Below, in pieces: positions 17,583 to 26,324 of a stretch of DNA of 64,000 nucleotides. A model generated the notes under the pieces. The model was not told where the DNA came from and did not search any database. It was given only the letters and a program-made list of their open reading frames with translations. The stretch covers positions 1,116,001 to 1,180,000 of the forward strand of contig CAVTWH010000010.1 of assembly GCA_963738365.1 (NCBI GenBank), read 5' to 3'. A program made the translations under genes and the position numbers. Origin of the DNA: CAVTWH01 sp963738365. GTDB taxonomy: Bacteria; Actinomycetota; Actinomycetes; Mycobacteriales; Micromonosporaceae. Position 1 is the first letter of the stretch. Each line of letters opens with the position of its first letter.

Positions 17583-18509
17583 ATGTTGCCGTGTCAGTTC
17601 TGCGGGCAAATGTCCCCGGTGGACGGCGCCGGTTTCTGCACCAACTGCCGGAACTTCCGGGGCGTCCCGGCAGCGCCGGTGAGCGGCCCGGGCTACCCGA
17701 CCACCGGCGTGCCCTACCCGACCAGCGCCCCGTCCTACGGTGGCCAGCAGGTCTCCTCGCCGCCGTACGGCCCGGTCTCCGGCGGCGGCTACCCCACCGG
17801 CTACCCCCAGCCCACGTCCTACCCGCCGGCCCAGCCCGTGTCCTATCCCCCGGCCCAGCCGACGGCATACCCCGCGCCGGGCGCCGGCTACGCCGCGCCC
17901 GGGTACCCCGCCACCGGCGCACCGGGGCAGCCGCCGAAGCAGCGCAGCCCGTACCTCATCCCGATCGTCGCGGTCAGCTCGGTGGTGGTGCTGCTCGCCG
18001 CGGCGATCGTCGCCGTGCTGCTGTTCAACGGGCACGGCAAGGCCAAGCCGAACCCGCCGGTGACCCAGGCTGCGAACGGGTTCGACCAGTGCCTGGTCGG
18101 CAACTGGAAGATCACCCAGTACACGGCGCACATCACCTTCGACACCGTGGGCTCGGTGCTGTTCACGGCGGTCGACCTGAACGAGACGCTGGAGATCAAG
18201 CCGGACGGTGCGACCGTCGACAACTACGGCACCGCCAGCAAGCCGACCACCCTGCACGGCAGCGGCGGCGGGCACACCTACCAGCTCGCCATCTACGGCA
18301 CCGTGAACTTCCTCGGCCACACCGCCAACAACGTGCTGTCGTTCAGCGACATCTCGGCGAACGGCAAGATCAAGCTGACCATCGACAGCAAGGACAACAG
18401 CCTGATCGACCTGAGCGTCAACGACGACCCGACGCCGTACACCTGCAGCGGCAAGACGTTCACCCAGACGACCAGCGACTTCACCGCCAGCGCGAGCAAG
18501 ACCAGCTGA
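17583..18509 (+). CDS. Zinc-ribbon, single-TM protein with extracellular GxW domain (paralogue 2)
   Basis: A 308-aa paralogue of the preceding gene. It has CQFCGQ and CTNCRN at the N-terminus, a Pro/Tyr/Gly linker, a TM helix near residues 123-145, and an outside domain beginning CLVGNWKITQY with GHTYQLAIYGT and YTCSGKTFTQT. The conserved order (Cys-x-x-Gly-x-Trp-Lys, DG-T--DY-like, HTYQLA-GT, Y-CSG-T-TQ) in both shows an old duplication, with the outside domain kept under constraint. Function unknown. A 15-bp direct repeat GGTACGGCGCGAG lies just upstream (about 17537-17566). Confidence 0.75.
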   Translation: MLPCQFCGQMSPVDGAGFCTNCRNFRGVPAAPVSGPGYPTTGVPYPTSAPSYGGQQVSSPPYGPVSGGGYPTGYPQPTSYPPAQPVSYPPAQPTAYPAPGAGYAAPGYPATGAPGQPPKQRSPYLIPIVAVSSVVVLLAAAIVAVLLFNGHGKAKPNPPVTQAANGFDQCLVGNWKITQYTAHITFDTVGSVLFTAVDLNETLEIKPDGATVDNYGTASKPTTLHGSGGGHTYQLAIYGTVNFLGHTANNVLSFSDISANGKIKLTIDSKDNSLIDLSVNDDPTPYTCSGKTFTQTTSDFTASASKTS

Positions 18510-18513
18510 GCCC

Positions 18514-19845
18514 TCAGCGCCCGGCCGGCGCCAGGTCTGCCGCGCCGACGGCGGGCTCGGGGTCGGCCCGGCCCAGCACCACCGCCAGCCAGCCGGCCAG
18601 CAGCAGGTAGCCGGTGGCGACGCAGACCAGCGCGGGGTACGAGTGCCCGTCGGCCGGCAGCGTCCGGGCCGCCAGGTAGAGGCCGACCACGAAGCACACG
18701 TTGAACAGCGTGTCGTTGACGCTGAACACCCGGCCCCGGAACTCGTCGGCGCACTCGGTCTGCACGGCCGTGTCCACCACGATCTTCATCCCCTGCGACG
18801 CCAGGTTCACCACGAACGTCGCGGCCACCAGCAGCGCCGGCCGGAACGGCAGGCCCAGCCCGAGTACCGCCAGCCCGACCAGCGCCAGCAGCGCGCTCAC
18901 CCAGCGCCAGCCGCCGATCCGCCGGGTCACCCAGGGGGTGACGAAGGCGGCGAGCAGCGCGCCGAAGCCGCCCACCACGACCACCTCACCGAGCCCGGCC
19001 AGCGCCCGGCCGGCGTCGTCGGGGTAGAACTGGCGCCGGAAGAGCAGCAGCGTGGCCAGCGCGAGGACGCCGTAGAGGATGCGGTGCAGCGACTGCACCA
19101 GCAGCCCGTAGGCCGGGCCGCGCCGGCCGGCCAGGTGGCGTACCCCGGCGACCATGCCGCGGGCCACGTCCGCCAGGGCGGCCAGCACAGGTTCGCGGGG
19201 CCGGTCGACGTCGTCGGGGCCGAGCGCGGCGACGTCGAAGGAGGCTCGGCAGAGCAGCGCTGAGGCCAGGTAGCCGACGCTGGCCACGGCGGCGAGCAGG
19301 GCGTACCCGGCGTTGTCCTTGGCCACCACGGTGTTGAGTAGCAGTACGGTGCTGCCCAGCCCGAGCGAGTAGACCAGGGTGCCCAGGGTGCCGGCCAGGG
19401 CGTTGGCGGTGACCAGCAGCCGCTCGTCGACCACGTGCGGCTGGGCGGCGGACAGGCCGGAGAGCATCAGCCGGTTGACGCCGATGACCAGCAGCGCGCA
19501 GGTGACGTAGCCGGCCGACTGGTCGCCGTGCCAGAGGTAGGCGGCGGCCGGCAGGACCAGCGCGGCCCGGACCAGGTTGCAGGTGGAGATCACCGTGCGC
19601 CGGCTCCACCGGTCCAGTACCACCCCGACGTAGGGGCCGATCAGCGAGTACGGCAGCAGCAGCACGGCGAAGCCGGTGGCGATGGCCAGCGGGCTGGTCT
19701 GGTCGGTGGGGTTGAACAGCAGGCTGCCGGCCAGCCCGCCCTGGAACAGCGCGTCCGAGAACTGGCTGACCAGCCGTACCCCCAGCAACCGCCGGAACGC
19801 CCGACCGCGCAGCAGCACCCGGACGTTCTTCGAGCTACCGGCCAT
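18514..19845 (-). CDS. MFS transporter
   Basis: A 443-aa major facilitator with about 12 TM helices and the loop motif GVVLDRWSRRTVIS between TM2 and TM3. The substrate cannot be told from sequence. It is convergent with the second zinc-ribbon gene (4-bp gap), and downstream of, but probably separate from, the flotillin pair, since a hairpin lies between them. Confidence 0.82.
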   Translation of the reverse strand: MAGSSKNVRVLLRGRAFRRLLGVRLVSQFSDALFQGGLAGSLLFNPTDQTSPLAIATGFAVLLLPYSLIGPYVGVVLDRWSRRTVISTCNLVRAALVLPAAAYLWHGDQSAGYVTCALLVIGVNRLMLSGLSAAQPHVVDERLLVTANALAGTLGTLVYSLGLGSTVLLLNTVVAKDNAGYALLAAVASVGYLASALLCRASFDVAALGPDDVDRPREPVLAALADVARGMVAGVRHLAGRRGPAYGLLVQSLHRILYGVLALATLLLFRRQFYPDDAGRALAGLGEVVVVGGFGALLAAFVTPWVTRRIGGWRWVSALLALVGLAVLGLGLPFRPALLVAATFVVNLASQGMKIVVDTAVQTECADEFRGRVFSVNDTLFNVCFVVGLYLAARTLPADGHSYPALVCVATGYLLLAGWLAVVLGRADPEPAVGAADLAPAGR

Positions 19846-19874
19846 GCGCAGCAGCCTACGGCCAGCGTGGCGCG

Positions 19875-19911
19875 CTGCGGCGCGGCACCCGAGGCGGGCA
19901 CCGCGCCGCAG
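19875..19911 (-). terminator. Hairpin after the flotillin gene
   Basis: CTGCGGCGCGG and CCGCGCCGCAG form a perfect 11-bp stem around a 15-nt loop, 12 bp past the flotillin stop and before the MFS start. It is a likely factor-independent terminator, though without a U-tract. Confidence 0.55.
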
Positions 19912-19922
19912 GCGGGGCGGGG

Positions 19923-21452
19923 TCAGGCCTCGACGGCCCTGGCCTCCACCTTGCCGTTGCTGCCGGCACCGATGCCGGCCGACCCGAGCCCGGCCGAGCC
20001 GAGCTTGGCCAGCAGCGCCGCCAGGTCGATCCCGGTCAGGTCGGTACCCAGCTGCAACCCCTGGGCGACGTTGGAGGCCACCGACTTGGTCAGCGACGAG
20101 GCGCCGTCGGTGGAGATGACGGTCAGCTTGTCGATGCTGCCCATCGGTGCGCTGGCCTGCTTGACCACCTCGGGCAGGACGCGGACCAGCAGGTCCAGGA
20201 TGGCGGCCTCGCCGTACTGGGCGAAGGCGTCCGCCCGGGCCTGCATGGCCTGCGCCTCGGCCTGGCCCTTGGCCAGGATGGCGGACGCCTCGGCGGTGCC
20301 TTCCCGCTCGACCGCGTCCGCGATCGCGGTACGCCGCCGCTGCTCGGCCTCGCCCTGCTTGGCGCCTTCGATGGCGGCCGCGTCGGCCAGCGCCGCGCGC
20401 CGGGCCCGCTCGCCCTCACCGGTCAGCCGGGCCTGCTCGGCGTTGGCCTGGGCGGCCGCGATGGTGGCCTGCCGCTGCGCGTCGGCCCGGAAGACCGCTG
20501 CGTTACGGTCCGCCTCGGCCTCCTGCTCCAGCTTGTACCGGGCGGCGTCGGCCGGCTTGCGGACCTCGGTGTCGAGCTGGCGCTCCTTGAGTTCGGCGTT
20601 GCGCTCGGCCACCTTCTGCTGCTCGGTGAGGACGGCCTGGCGCCGCTCGGCCTCGGCCAGCGGACCGGACGCCGCCGAACGCGCGTTGGCCGCGTCGATC
20701 TCGGCCTGCACTTCGGCCTTCTTCAGCGCCAGGTTGCGCTCGGACTCGGCGATGGCCTCCTCGGCCTTCATCCGCTCCTGCTCGGCGGCCTGCCGGGCCT
20801 GCGCCTCGGCGATGGCGGCGGCCTTGAGCACCCGGGCCGCCTCCGGCCGCCCGAGGTCCTGCAGGTACGACCCGGCGGTGCGGATGTCCTCCAGCTGGAA
20901 GGCGTCCAGGATGAGCCCCTGGTGGGTGAGGGCGCTCTCCGCCTCCTCGGCGACGTGCGCCGCGAACGCCGCCCGGTCCCGGATGATCTGCTCGACGGTG
21001 AGCCGGCCGACCACCGAGCGCAGCGCGCCGGAGAGCACCTGCCCGGTGAACTGCTCCACCCGGTCCTGCTGGTGCAGGAAGCGCTGGGCGGCCGGACGGA
21101 TCATGTCGGCGGTGCCGCCGACCTTGACGATGGCCACCGCGTCGGCGTCGCACCGGATGCCCTGCGCGCTCACCGCCCCGCTGACGGCGACCGGGATCTC
21201 CCGGGACGACAGGTCGAGCTTGTAGAGGCGCTGTACCACCGGCATGACGAAGACGCTGGCGCCCATGACGACCTTCTGGCCGGACAGGTCGGTGACCGTC
21301 GAGCCGTCCGCGGCGGTGATCGCCCGGCCCTTGCGGCCGGTGACGATGAACGCCTCGTTGGGGCCGGCCACCTTGATCCGGGACAGCACGAACATGACGA
21401 TCAGGAGCACCAGCAGGGCGGCGCCACCGATCGCGAGGAGCAGGGGGGTCAT
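19923..21452 (-). CDS. Flotillin-like SPFH-domain protein
   Basis: 509 aa. An N-terminal membrane segment (IGGAALLVLLIVMFVLSRI) is followed by the SPFH/band 7 domain. A long Ala/Glu/Arg coiled coil (about 210-430) with repeated AEAEQ/AEAQ-type stretches comes next, then a Gly-rich tail. It is expected to scaffold ordered membrane patches, as FloT (YuaG) does in Bacillus. It overlaps the upstream NfeD-like gene by 4 bp (ATGA), the arrangement seen for yuaF-yuaG. Confidence 0.9.
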   Translation of the reverse strand: MTPLLLAIGGAALLVLLIVMFVLSRIKVAGPNEAFIVTGRKGRAITAADGSTVTDLSGQKVVMGASVFVMPVVQRLYKLDLSSREIPVAVSGAVSAQGIRCDADAVAIVKVGGTADMIRPAAQRFLHQQDRVEQFTGQVLSGALRSVVGRLTVEQIIRDRAAFAAHVAEEAESALTHQGLILDAFQLEDIRTAGSYLQDLGRPEAARVLKAAAIAEAQARQAAEQERMKAEEAIAESERNLALKKAEVQAEIDAANARSAASGPLAEAERRQAVLTEQQKVAERNAELKERQLDTEVRKPADAARYKLEQEAEADRNAAVFRADAQRQATIAAAQANAEQARLTGEGERARRAALADAAAIEGAKQGEAEQRRRTAIADAVEREGTAEASAILAKGQAEAQAMQARADAFAQYGEAAILDLLVRVLPEVVKQASAPMGSIDKLTVISTDGASSLTKSVASNVAQGLQLGTDLTGIDLAALLAKLGSAGLGSAGIGAGSNGKVEARAVEA

Positions 21453-22042
21453 TGTCCTTCCTTCGTGGGAGAGGAGTCGGGTCCCGCGGGCTGCGGCAGC
21501 TGCCCGGGTACGGGCAGCGGTTCGACCCGGACACTGGTGGGGGTGGGTACCCCGATGACGAACACCCGGGCGCCGCGGGGCAGCGCGGCGTCGGCGCGGG
21601 CGTACACCTTGACCTGCGCCCCGGCGCTGGCCAGCCGGACCTCGCCCAGCCCGTCGGCCGGGATGGCGCTGGTCACGACGCCGATGGCGCCGAGCAGGTC
21701 GGAGCTTTTCGGGGTGGCGTCGGTAGGCATGTCGACGGCGGCCGCCATCAGCCGGCCGGCGGCCCAGGCCGCCGGTAGCGCCAGCAGCAGGCCGCCGAGC
21801 AGGGCGAGCAGCACCGCGGCGGTACCGCCGAAGGGCAGCAGGGCGGCCACGATCGCTGCACCGAAGCCGAGCGCACCGATGAAGCCGGCGATGGCGGGCA
21901 GGGTGAACTGGGTACCGTCGGCCCCGGCGTGGCCGTGCCCGACGTGCAGGTGCCCGAGGTGCGCCCCGCTCACCAGCGACAGCAGCATGAGCAGCACCGC
22001 GAAGGCGCCGATGCCGAGGAAAGTGCCGGTTACCGCGTTCAC
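21449..22042 (-). CDS. NfeD-like membrane protein partner of flotillin
   Basis: 197 aa. It has several TM helices in the first ~110 residues and a His/Gly-rich loop (HLGHLHVGHGHAG). A small C-terminal beta domain (LGAIGVVTSAIPADGLGEV onward) fits an NfeD OB fold. Its place upstream of, and overlapping, the flotillin gene matches YuaF/YqiJ partners. The His-rich loop could bind metal (speculation). Translation coupling suggests fixed stoichiometry with flotillin. Confidence 0.75.
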   Translation of the reverse strand: MNAVTGTFLGIGAFAVLLMLLSLVSGAHLGHLHVGHGHAGADGTQFTLPAIAGFIGALGFGAAIVAALLPFGGTAAVLLALLGGLLLALPAAWAAGRLMAAAVDMPTDATPKSSDLLGAIGVVTSAIPADGLGEVRLASAGAQVKVYARADAALPRGARVFVIGVPTPTSVRVEPLPVPGQLPQPAGPDSSPTKEGQ

Positions 22043-22137
22043 CCCGTCGGCGCCTCCTGCGCCCGGGCCGCGTGGTCAGGGGTACCGCCGCGGCCGGACT
22101 CCGACAGTAGACCCTGCCCGCACCCCGGGCGCCCCGC

Positions 22138-22335
22138 TCAGTCGCGGGTGACGTCGAGCTCCCCGGTGCGCGCCTGCCGGACCAGCGCGGCGAATGCCTC
22201 GCGCGGCACGGTCAGCACCGCTTCCGGAGCTGTGGCGTTGCGGACCGCGACCGCCGGTCCGCGGTCAGCGATCTCCAGGCAGGCATTGTCGCCGCATCGC
22301 GAACTCTTCCGCCAGGTCCAAGTGTCTGCGTCCAT
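22138..22335 (-). CDS. DUF397 small regulatory protein
   Basis: A 65-aa DUF397 protein with the family core WRKSSRCGDNACLEIA and an AVRNATAPEA..VP-like segment. These small proteins accompany Scr1/DUF5753-type helix-turn-helix regulators in streptomycetes and relatives and act as their antagonists or co-regulators. The regulator at 23058-23963 is the likely partner for this protein or its paralogue. Separated from the next DUF397 gene by a hairpin. Confidence 0.88.
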   Translation of the reverse strand: MDADTWTWRKSSRCGDNACLEIADRGPAVAVRNATAPEAVLTVPREAFAALVRQARTGELDVTRD

Positions 22336-22377
22336 GAGACCGTCCCCGATCGTCGCCCCTGGATCCAGAGTAGAGAG

Positions 22378-22410
22378 CAGCCGACGTGAATAAAATCTTC
22401 ACGTCGGCTG
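22378..22410 (-). terminator. Hairpin between the two DUF397 genes
   Basis: CAGCCGACGTGAA and TTCACGTCGGCTG form a perfect 13-bp stem with an A/T-rich 7-nt loop. The hairpin sits after the 22452-22664 gene on the minus strand and before the other DUF397 gene, so it probably separates the two transcripts. Confidence 0.65.
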
Positions 22411-22451
22411 TCAGGCGGCTCACTTGTTCCCGGTTCCGATGGGTCGTGCGG

Positions 22452-22664
22452 CTACTCCCGCCGGGGCGAGTCGAAGTCGCCGGCATGGATGCCGGCGACA
22501 AAGGTCCGCCATTGTTCGGTGGACAGGCTCAACGGCGTCAGCGCCGGATTCTTGGAATCCCGGACAGCGAAGCCAATCGATGTACGAGCCACCTCGACAC
22601 AGTTCGTGTCGCCGCACCGGCTGCTGCGGCGCCATTCGGTGACCCCGTGCTGTATTTCCTGCAT
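22452..22664 (-). CDS. DUF397 small regulatory protein
   Basis: 70 aa. The DUF397 core WRRSSRCGDTNCVEVA is followed by FAVRDSKNP and LSTEQWRTFVAGI. It starts ATG 22664 with AGGGG upstream. It is a paralogue of the 65-aa protein downstream; both lie downstream of the DUF5753-type regulator, so one regulator may serve two partners. Confidence 0.88.
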   Translation of the reverse strand: MQEIQHGVTEWRRSSRCGDTNCVEVARTSIGFAVRDSKNPALTPLSLSTEQWRTFVAGIHAGDFDSPRRE

Positions 22665-23057
22665 CGCGACGTTACCCCTTTGTAGACATGGGGGTGGCGC
22701 GAGGTTACCCGCAGATTACACTAAGTAACCGCGCCGCGGGAAAGATTGACAAACCACTGCCACCTCGGCCTGGTGGGCCGAGGTGGTGGGTCACTTCTGA
22801 GGATCTGCGATCCCGATCACGGATCGACGATCTATGGTGCCTGGTGTCGTTGTATGACGTGAATGAGCCGTTCGGCGACGTGTCGTGGACCATCCGGTCA
22901 ACGGCCGCCTGGCGAAAATCTACCGGAAATCAGCCCCGTGTCGCGCACCCGGCCGGCGGGACAAAAGGGCATCCTTCGTAGACCTCCGACTACGGGCTGT
23001 GATCAGAGCGCATTGGTCGGCCACGTATCGCGGGAGCCGTCCCTCAGCGATAACGCG
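22665..23057. other. Spacer with hairpin and possible operator upstream of DUF397
   Basis: 393 bp, no gene seen. A hairpin with an 11-bp perfect stem (CCACCTCGGCC/GGCCGAGGTGG, 22760-22786) is followed on the minus strand by a T-rich run, so it probably ends minus-strand transcripts coming from the regulator gene. Nearer the DUF397 start lies an imperfect inverted repeat, GATTAC-N5-GTAACC (about 22714-22730), overlapping a possible minus-strand promoter. It could be the operator of the linked regulator. Confidence 0.4.
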
Positions 23058-23963
23058 TCACTGCCCCGGGCGATCCGCCTCGGCCCGGAAGATGGCAGCC
23101 CGGCGCTCAATCAGCGCGCGGGAGGCCGCCTGGTCGAGCGCGGCTTGGCGGAGCCGTTCGAAGATGGTTTCGTGGCGGTCCGCCTCCTGCTGCGATTGCA
23201 GAATTTCGTCGCGGTCGCCGGATTCCCGGTAGAGCACACCGTCGCCCAGGTCGCCCAATTCCAGGATGGTGAACGGTCCCATCAGCGTGATGACGGCGCC
23301 CGCGTCGAGCGGGACTATCCGGATGACGACTCCCGGCCGGCGGCCGTATTCGAGCAGGAGTTCCAGTTGTTCGGCCATCACCCGGGCACCGCCGAACGGC
23401 CGGATGAGCACCGACTCGTCGAGGATGGCCTCGTACCGCGGTGGCGACGGCTGTTCGAGGATCTGCTTGCGCTCCATCCGTCGCCGGATCCGGGCGTCCA
23501 CGGTCGTCCGGGGCAGGTCGTCGAACCCGTCGAAGAGCGCGCGGGCGTACGCCTCGGTCTGCAGGAACGCCGGGATGACCAGCAGGTGGTAGACGTAGAT
23601 GGCCAGCGCTGCCGCTTCGTACTGGAACAGCTCCAGCATGGCCGGGGTGAAGTGTTCCCGGTCCTCGGCGTCGGTGACGTAGCGCTCCTTGCGGGAGACG
23701 TTGGCGTCCTGTTCGAGCTGCTCCACTTCGCCGGGGTCGGTGACCTCCAGATAGTGCAGCACCATCCGCAGGTCGCCTTTGGAGATGTTGACCTGGCCTT
23801 TCTCGATGCGCATGACCTTGCTCAGGCTCCAGCCCATCGCGTTGGCGACCTCGGACTGGGTGAGCTGCTTGGCGCTGCGGGCGTTGCGCAGCGCCAGCCG
23901 TACCCGTCGGCGGGCGATGGCCGGGGCGTCGCTGACCGTGGCCCCGTCGTTGTCTGCGTCCAT
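23058..23963 (-). CDS. Scr1/DUF5753-type helix-turn-helix regulator
   Basis: A 301-aa protein. It has an N-terminal XRE helix-turn-helix (LRNARSAKQLTQSEVANAMG, SLSKVMRIEKGQ) and a C-terminal DUF5753 domain with FLQTEAYARALFDG, RRMERKQIL and RPFGGARVMAEQLELLLEY. This family pairs with DUF397 proteins, two of which lie downstream. ATG 23963 is chosen because it gives a family-like length and has CAGGG upstream; the open frame extends to 24128 with unlike residues. Confidence 0.88.
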   Translation of the reverse strand: MDADNDGATVSDAPAIARRRVRLALRNARSAKQLTQSEVANAMGWSLSKVMRIEKGQVNISKGDLRMVLHYLEVTDPGEVEQLEQDANVSRKERYVTDAEDREHFTPAMLELFQYEAAALAIYVYHLLVIPAFLQTEAYARALFDGFDDLPRTTVDARIRRRMERKQILEQPSPPRYEAILDESVLIRPFGGARVMAEQLELLLEYGRRPGVVIRIVPLDAGAVITLMGPFTILELGDLGDGVLYRESGDRDEILQSQQEADRHETIFERLRQAALDQAASRALIERRAAIFRAEADRPGQ

Positions 23964-24152
23964 GGCGACCCTGCCACTCGTGCGCCCACCGAGTGCCAGC
24001 CCCGTAGGCGACATAACCGACGACCTGTCCACCATCTGGCAACTCCTCCGCGCTCCCGGATTGCCCGTGTGCCAGATGGCAGCCAGGGATCTTCCTGTTC
24101 GGCCGAGCATACGCCGCGACGAGATCATTTTCGATCGTCCGGTCGCGCCGGC

Positions 24153-24566
24153 TCAACCGTCCTCGTGCGCCTCCAGCGCCCTGGTCAGACCGCGTCGTAC
24201 CTGGCCGAACACCCGTTCGTCGGTGCACGCGTAGAGACAGGTGTAACTACCCTGGTGCCAGGCGGTGATGACGTACAGGGGCCGGCGGGGTCGGGCGGCG
24301 TGTACCCCGGCGATCGCGGCACCGGCCGCGAAGATGGTCAGCAGCGCGCAGCCGCCGGAGGCCGGCAGGCACGCCAGGCTGGCCGCGCCGACGGTGAGCA
24401 GGCCGACCGCGAGGCCGGCGCTGCGCAGGTCGACCGGGCCGGGTGCGGTCCGGCCGATGCGCACCTCCCACAGGTCCGCGATGGCGAAGCTGCGGTAGTC
24501 GGGGCACCAGGTCTCGATCACCTGATCGGTGATCCGGGCGGTCGGGCCGCGGTAGTAGACAACCAT
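24153..24566 (-). CDS. DUF6232-like membrane protein
   Basis: 137 aa. It begins MVVYYRGPTARITDQVIETW, continues FAIADLWEVRIGR, has a hydrophobic stretch of two TM helices (about 45-85), and ends with YVITAWHQGSYTCLYACTDERVFGQVRRGL. This matches my recollection of actinobacterial DUF6232 proteins, of unknown function. ATG 24566 has GGGAGGGG upstream. An upstream in-frame ATG at 24641 also has a strong GAGGAGG site, but the extra 25 codons have poor third-position GC. Confidence 0.65.
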   Translation of the reverse strand: MVVYYRGPTARITDQVIETWCPDYRSFAIADLWEVRIGRTAPGPVDLRSAGLAVGLLTVGAASLACLPASGGCALLTIFAAGAAIAGVHAARPRRPLYVITAWHQGSYTCLYACTDERVFGQVRRGLTRALEAHEDG

Positions 24567-24862
24567 GGCTGGCTGCCCCTCCCTGTCACGAACCGGTTGC
24601 GGACCGTTGCGGGAGGGTGGGTACTTGCGCCAGGATCGCATGAGGTGGTCCTCCTCCTCGCGTGGATGGAGGTCCTGGAACGGCACCCGGATGGCCCCGG
24701 GTGCCGTTTGCTGTGTCAGCCACGTCGCTGGCATGCGCGGACCCAAAGAAGAGAGGTCAGGTCCCGTCGTGCGCACGGCTAGGTTCCTACTAGCAATATG
24801 GCAGATAGCCAGATGCCTGTCTATCGGGATCGATGTCGGTCCTCCGGGGGACAATCGAGGGC
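24567..24862. other. Divergent spacer with a strong hairpin
   Basis: 296 bp between the DUF6232 gene and ogt. The hairpin at 24679-24708 (AACGGCACCCGG/CCGGGTGCCGTT, 12-bp perfect stem, 6-nt loop) lies in the probable 5' leader of the DUF6232 transcript and is followed on the plus strand by TTTGCTGTG. It may be an attenuator or a terminator of stray plus-strand RNA. GACAAT at 24850-24855 could be a -10 element for leaderless ogt. Confidence 0.4.
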
Positions 24863-25342
24863 ATGCAGTGGAGTTCGGTAGCCAGCCCGATCGGTCCGCT
24901 CGGCATCGCCGTCGACGAGGTCGGCCTGCGCGCCGTCCGGTTCGCCGGGCCGCCGGTGGCCGCGGGTGTCCCCACCGGCCTGGCGGCGGACGTGGCGACG
25001 CAGCTGGACGCCTACTTCGCCGGTGAGCTGACCGACTTCGACGCGCCGCTTTCCCTGCCGGGCGGCAGTGAGTTCGAGCGCGCCGTCTGGCGCGCCATCG
25101 CCGCCATCCCCTACGGCGAGATGGCCACCTACGGCCAGATCGCCGCCGCGGTCGGCGACCCCGACAGCGCCCGGGCGGTCGGCGTGGCCTGCAACCACAA
25201 CCCGCACCCGATCGTGGTGGCCTGCCACCGGGTCGTCGGCGCTGGCAACAAGCTGGTCGGCTTCGGCGGCGGGCTGCCGCGCAAGCGCTTCCTGCTCGCC
25301 CTGGAGGCCCGCGTCCGGGTCGAGCGCACCTTCGCCAGCTGA
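24863..25342 (+). CDS. ogt: Methylated-DNA-protein-cysteine methyltransferase
   Basis: A 159-aa suicide DNA-repair protein that removes O6-alkyl groups from guanine. The active site is in VACHRVVGAGNKLVGFGGGL (PCHRVV family motif, here ACHRVV), with the DNA-binding helix PYGEMATYGQIAAAVG before it. ATG 24863 fits the family start; an in-frame start at 24833 is possible. A -10-like GACAAT 7 nt upstream suggests a leaderless mRNA. Ala replaces the usual Pro before the catalytic Cys, which is a tolerated variant in this family. Confidence 0.92.
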   Translation: MQWSSVASPIGPLGIAVDEVGLRAVRFAGPPVAAGVPTGLAADVATQLDAYFAGELTDFDAPLSLPGGSEFERAVWRAIAAIPYGEMATYGQIAAAVGDPDSARAVGVACNHNPHPIVVACHRVVGAGNKLVGFGGGLPRKRFLLALEARVRVERTFAS

Positions 25343-25361
25343 CGCCGCGGGGGCGGTCGGG

Positions 25362-26270
25362 TCAGGCTGCCGGCAGCAGTTCGACTCCCGGCCCGGCCGG
25401 CAGCGCCGGGATACGGATGGGACGGGCCGGCGCCGACGCCAACCGCTGGAACGCCTGCCCGGTCGCCTCGTCCATCGGGGTGTAGACGCTCAGCCGGGTG
25501 GCCCGCTCCCCGGTCAGCCAGGTGTGCACCACTTCGGTGTGCAGCGTGCCCACGTCCTCGTGGTGCATCACCTTGCGCATGTTGTCGATCGGCGCCACGT
25601 CCTGCCGCTGCCACAGCTCGCGGAACTCCGGCGAGTGCTCGTGCAGCAGGTCGACCAGCCGCTGCCAGCCGGGGTCGGCCACGTCCGCCGCCATCGCGGT
25701 ACGCATCTTGGCCACCAGCCGGGGCGCGTTGTCGGACCAGTCCGCCAGCAGGTGGCGCCAGCGCGGGTCGGTGAAGAAGATCAGCATGGTGTTGCGGTAC
25801 CGGCAGTCCAGCGCGCGATAGTCGCCGACCAGTGCCCGGTAGCCGGTGTTCCCGGCCAGGATCTCCCAGTGCGGCCCGACGACCGCGGCGGGGTAGGGGT
25901 CGAGCCGGTCCAGGATGGACTGCACCGCACCACCCACCGCGGCGGGACGCGGCACCGCCTCCGGATCGGTCAGTTCGGCGAGGGTGAACAGGTGCGCCCG
26001 CTCGGTGACATCCAGCCGGAGTACCCGGGCGATCGAGCCGAGCACCTGCGCCGACACGTTGATCGGCCGGCCCTGCTCCAGCCAGGTGTACCAGGTGACG
26101 CCGATGCCGGCGAGCAGCGCCACCTCCTCGCGCCGCAGCCCGGGGGTACGCCGACGCAGCGTGGGCGGCATGCCCACCATCTCGGGGCTGGTCCGCGCCC
26201 GGCGCGACCGGATGAACTCACCGAGCGCCTGCCGGCGCTGATCGGCTGGGCTGACACCAGGCTGGTTCAC
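25362..26270 (-). CDS. XRE helix-turn-helix regulator with MmyB-like ligand-binding domain
   Basis: 302 aa. An N-terminal helix-turn-helix (RRRTPGLRREEVALLAGIGVTWYTWLEQGR) is followed by the MmyB-like domain with YPAAVVGPHWEILAGNTGYRALVGDY and a C-terminal segment GERATRLSVYTPMDE. It is divergent from the MFS gene with only 54 bp between the starts, so it very likely controls that transporter and itself. Confidence 0.9.
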   Translation of the reverse strand: MNQPGVSPADQRRQALGEFIRSRRARTSPEMVGMPPTLRRRTPGLRREEVALLAGIGVTWYTWLEQGRPINVSAQVLGSIARVLRLDVTERAHLFTLAELTDPEAVPRPAAVGGAVQSILDRLDPYPAAVVGPHWEILAGNTGYRALVGDYRALDCRYRNTMLIFFTDPRWRHLLADWSDNAPRLVAKMRTAMAADVADPGWQRLVDLLHEHSPEFRELWQRQDVAPIDNMRKVMHHEDVGTLHTEVVHTWLTGERATRLSVYTPMDEATGQAFQRLASAPARPIRIPALPAGPGVELLPAA

Positions 26271-26324
26271 CCGGTAACAGTATCAACAGGGTCTAGGTAC
26301 CAGTCTCAGCGCAGCCGCAGGCTG

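Noticed and set aside
24641..24720. Trp-codon-rich plus-strand frame followed by a hairpin, like a trp attenuator
   Set aside because: The frame has no early stop, no tryptophan genes follow and the next gene is ogt.
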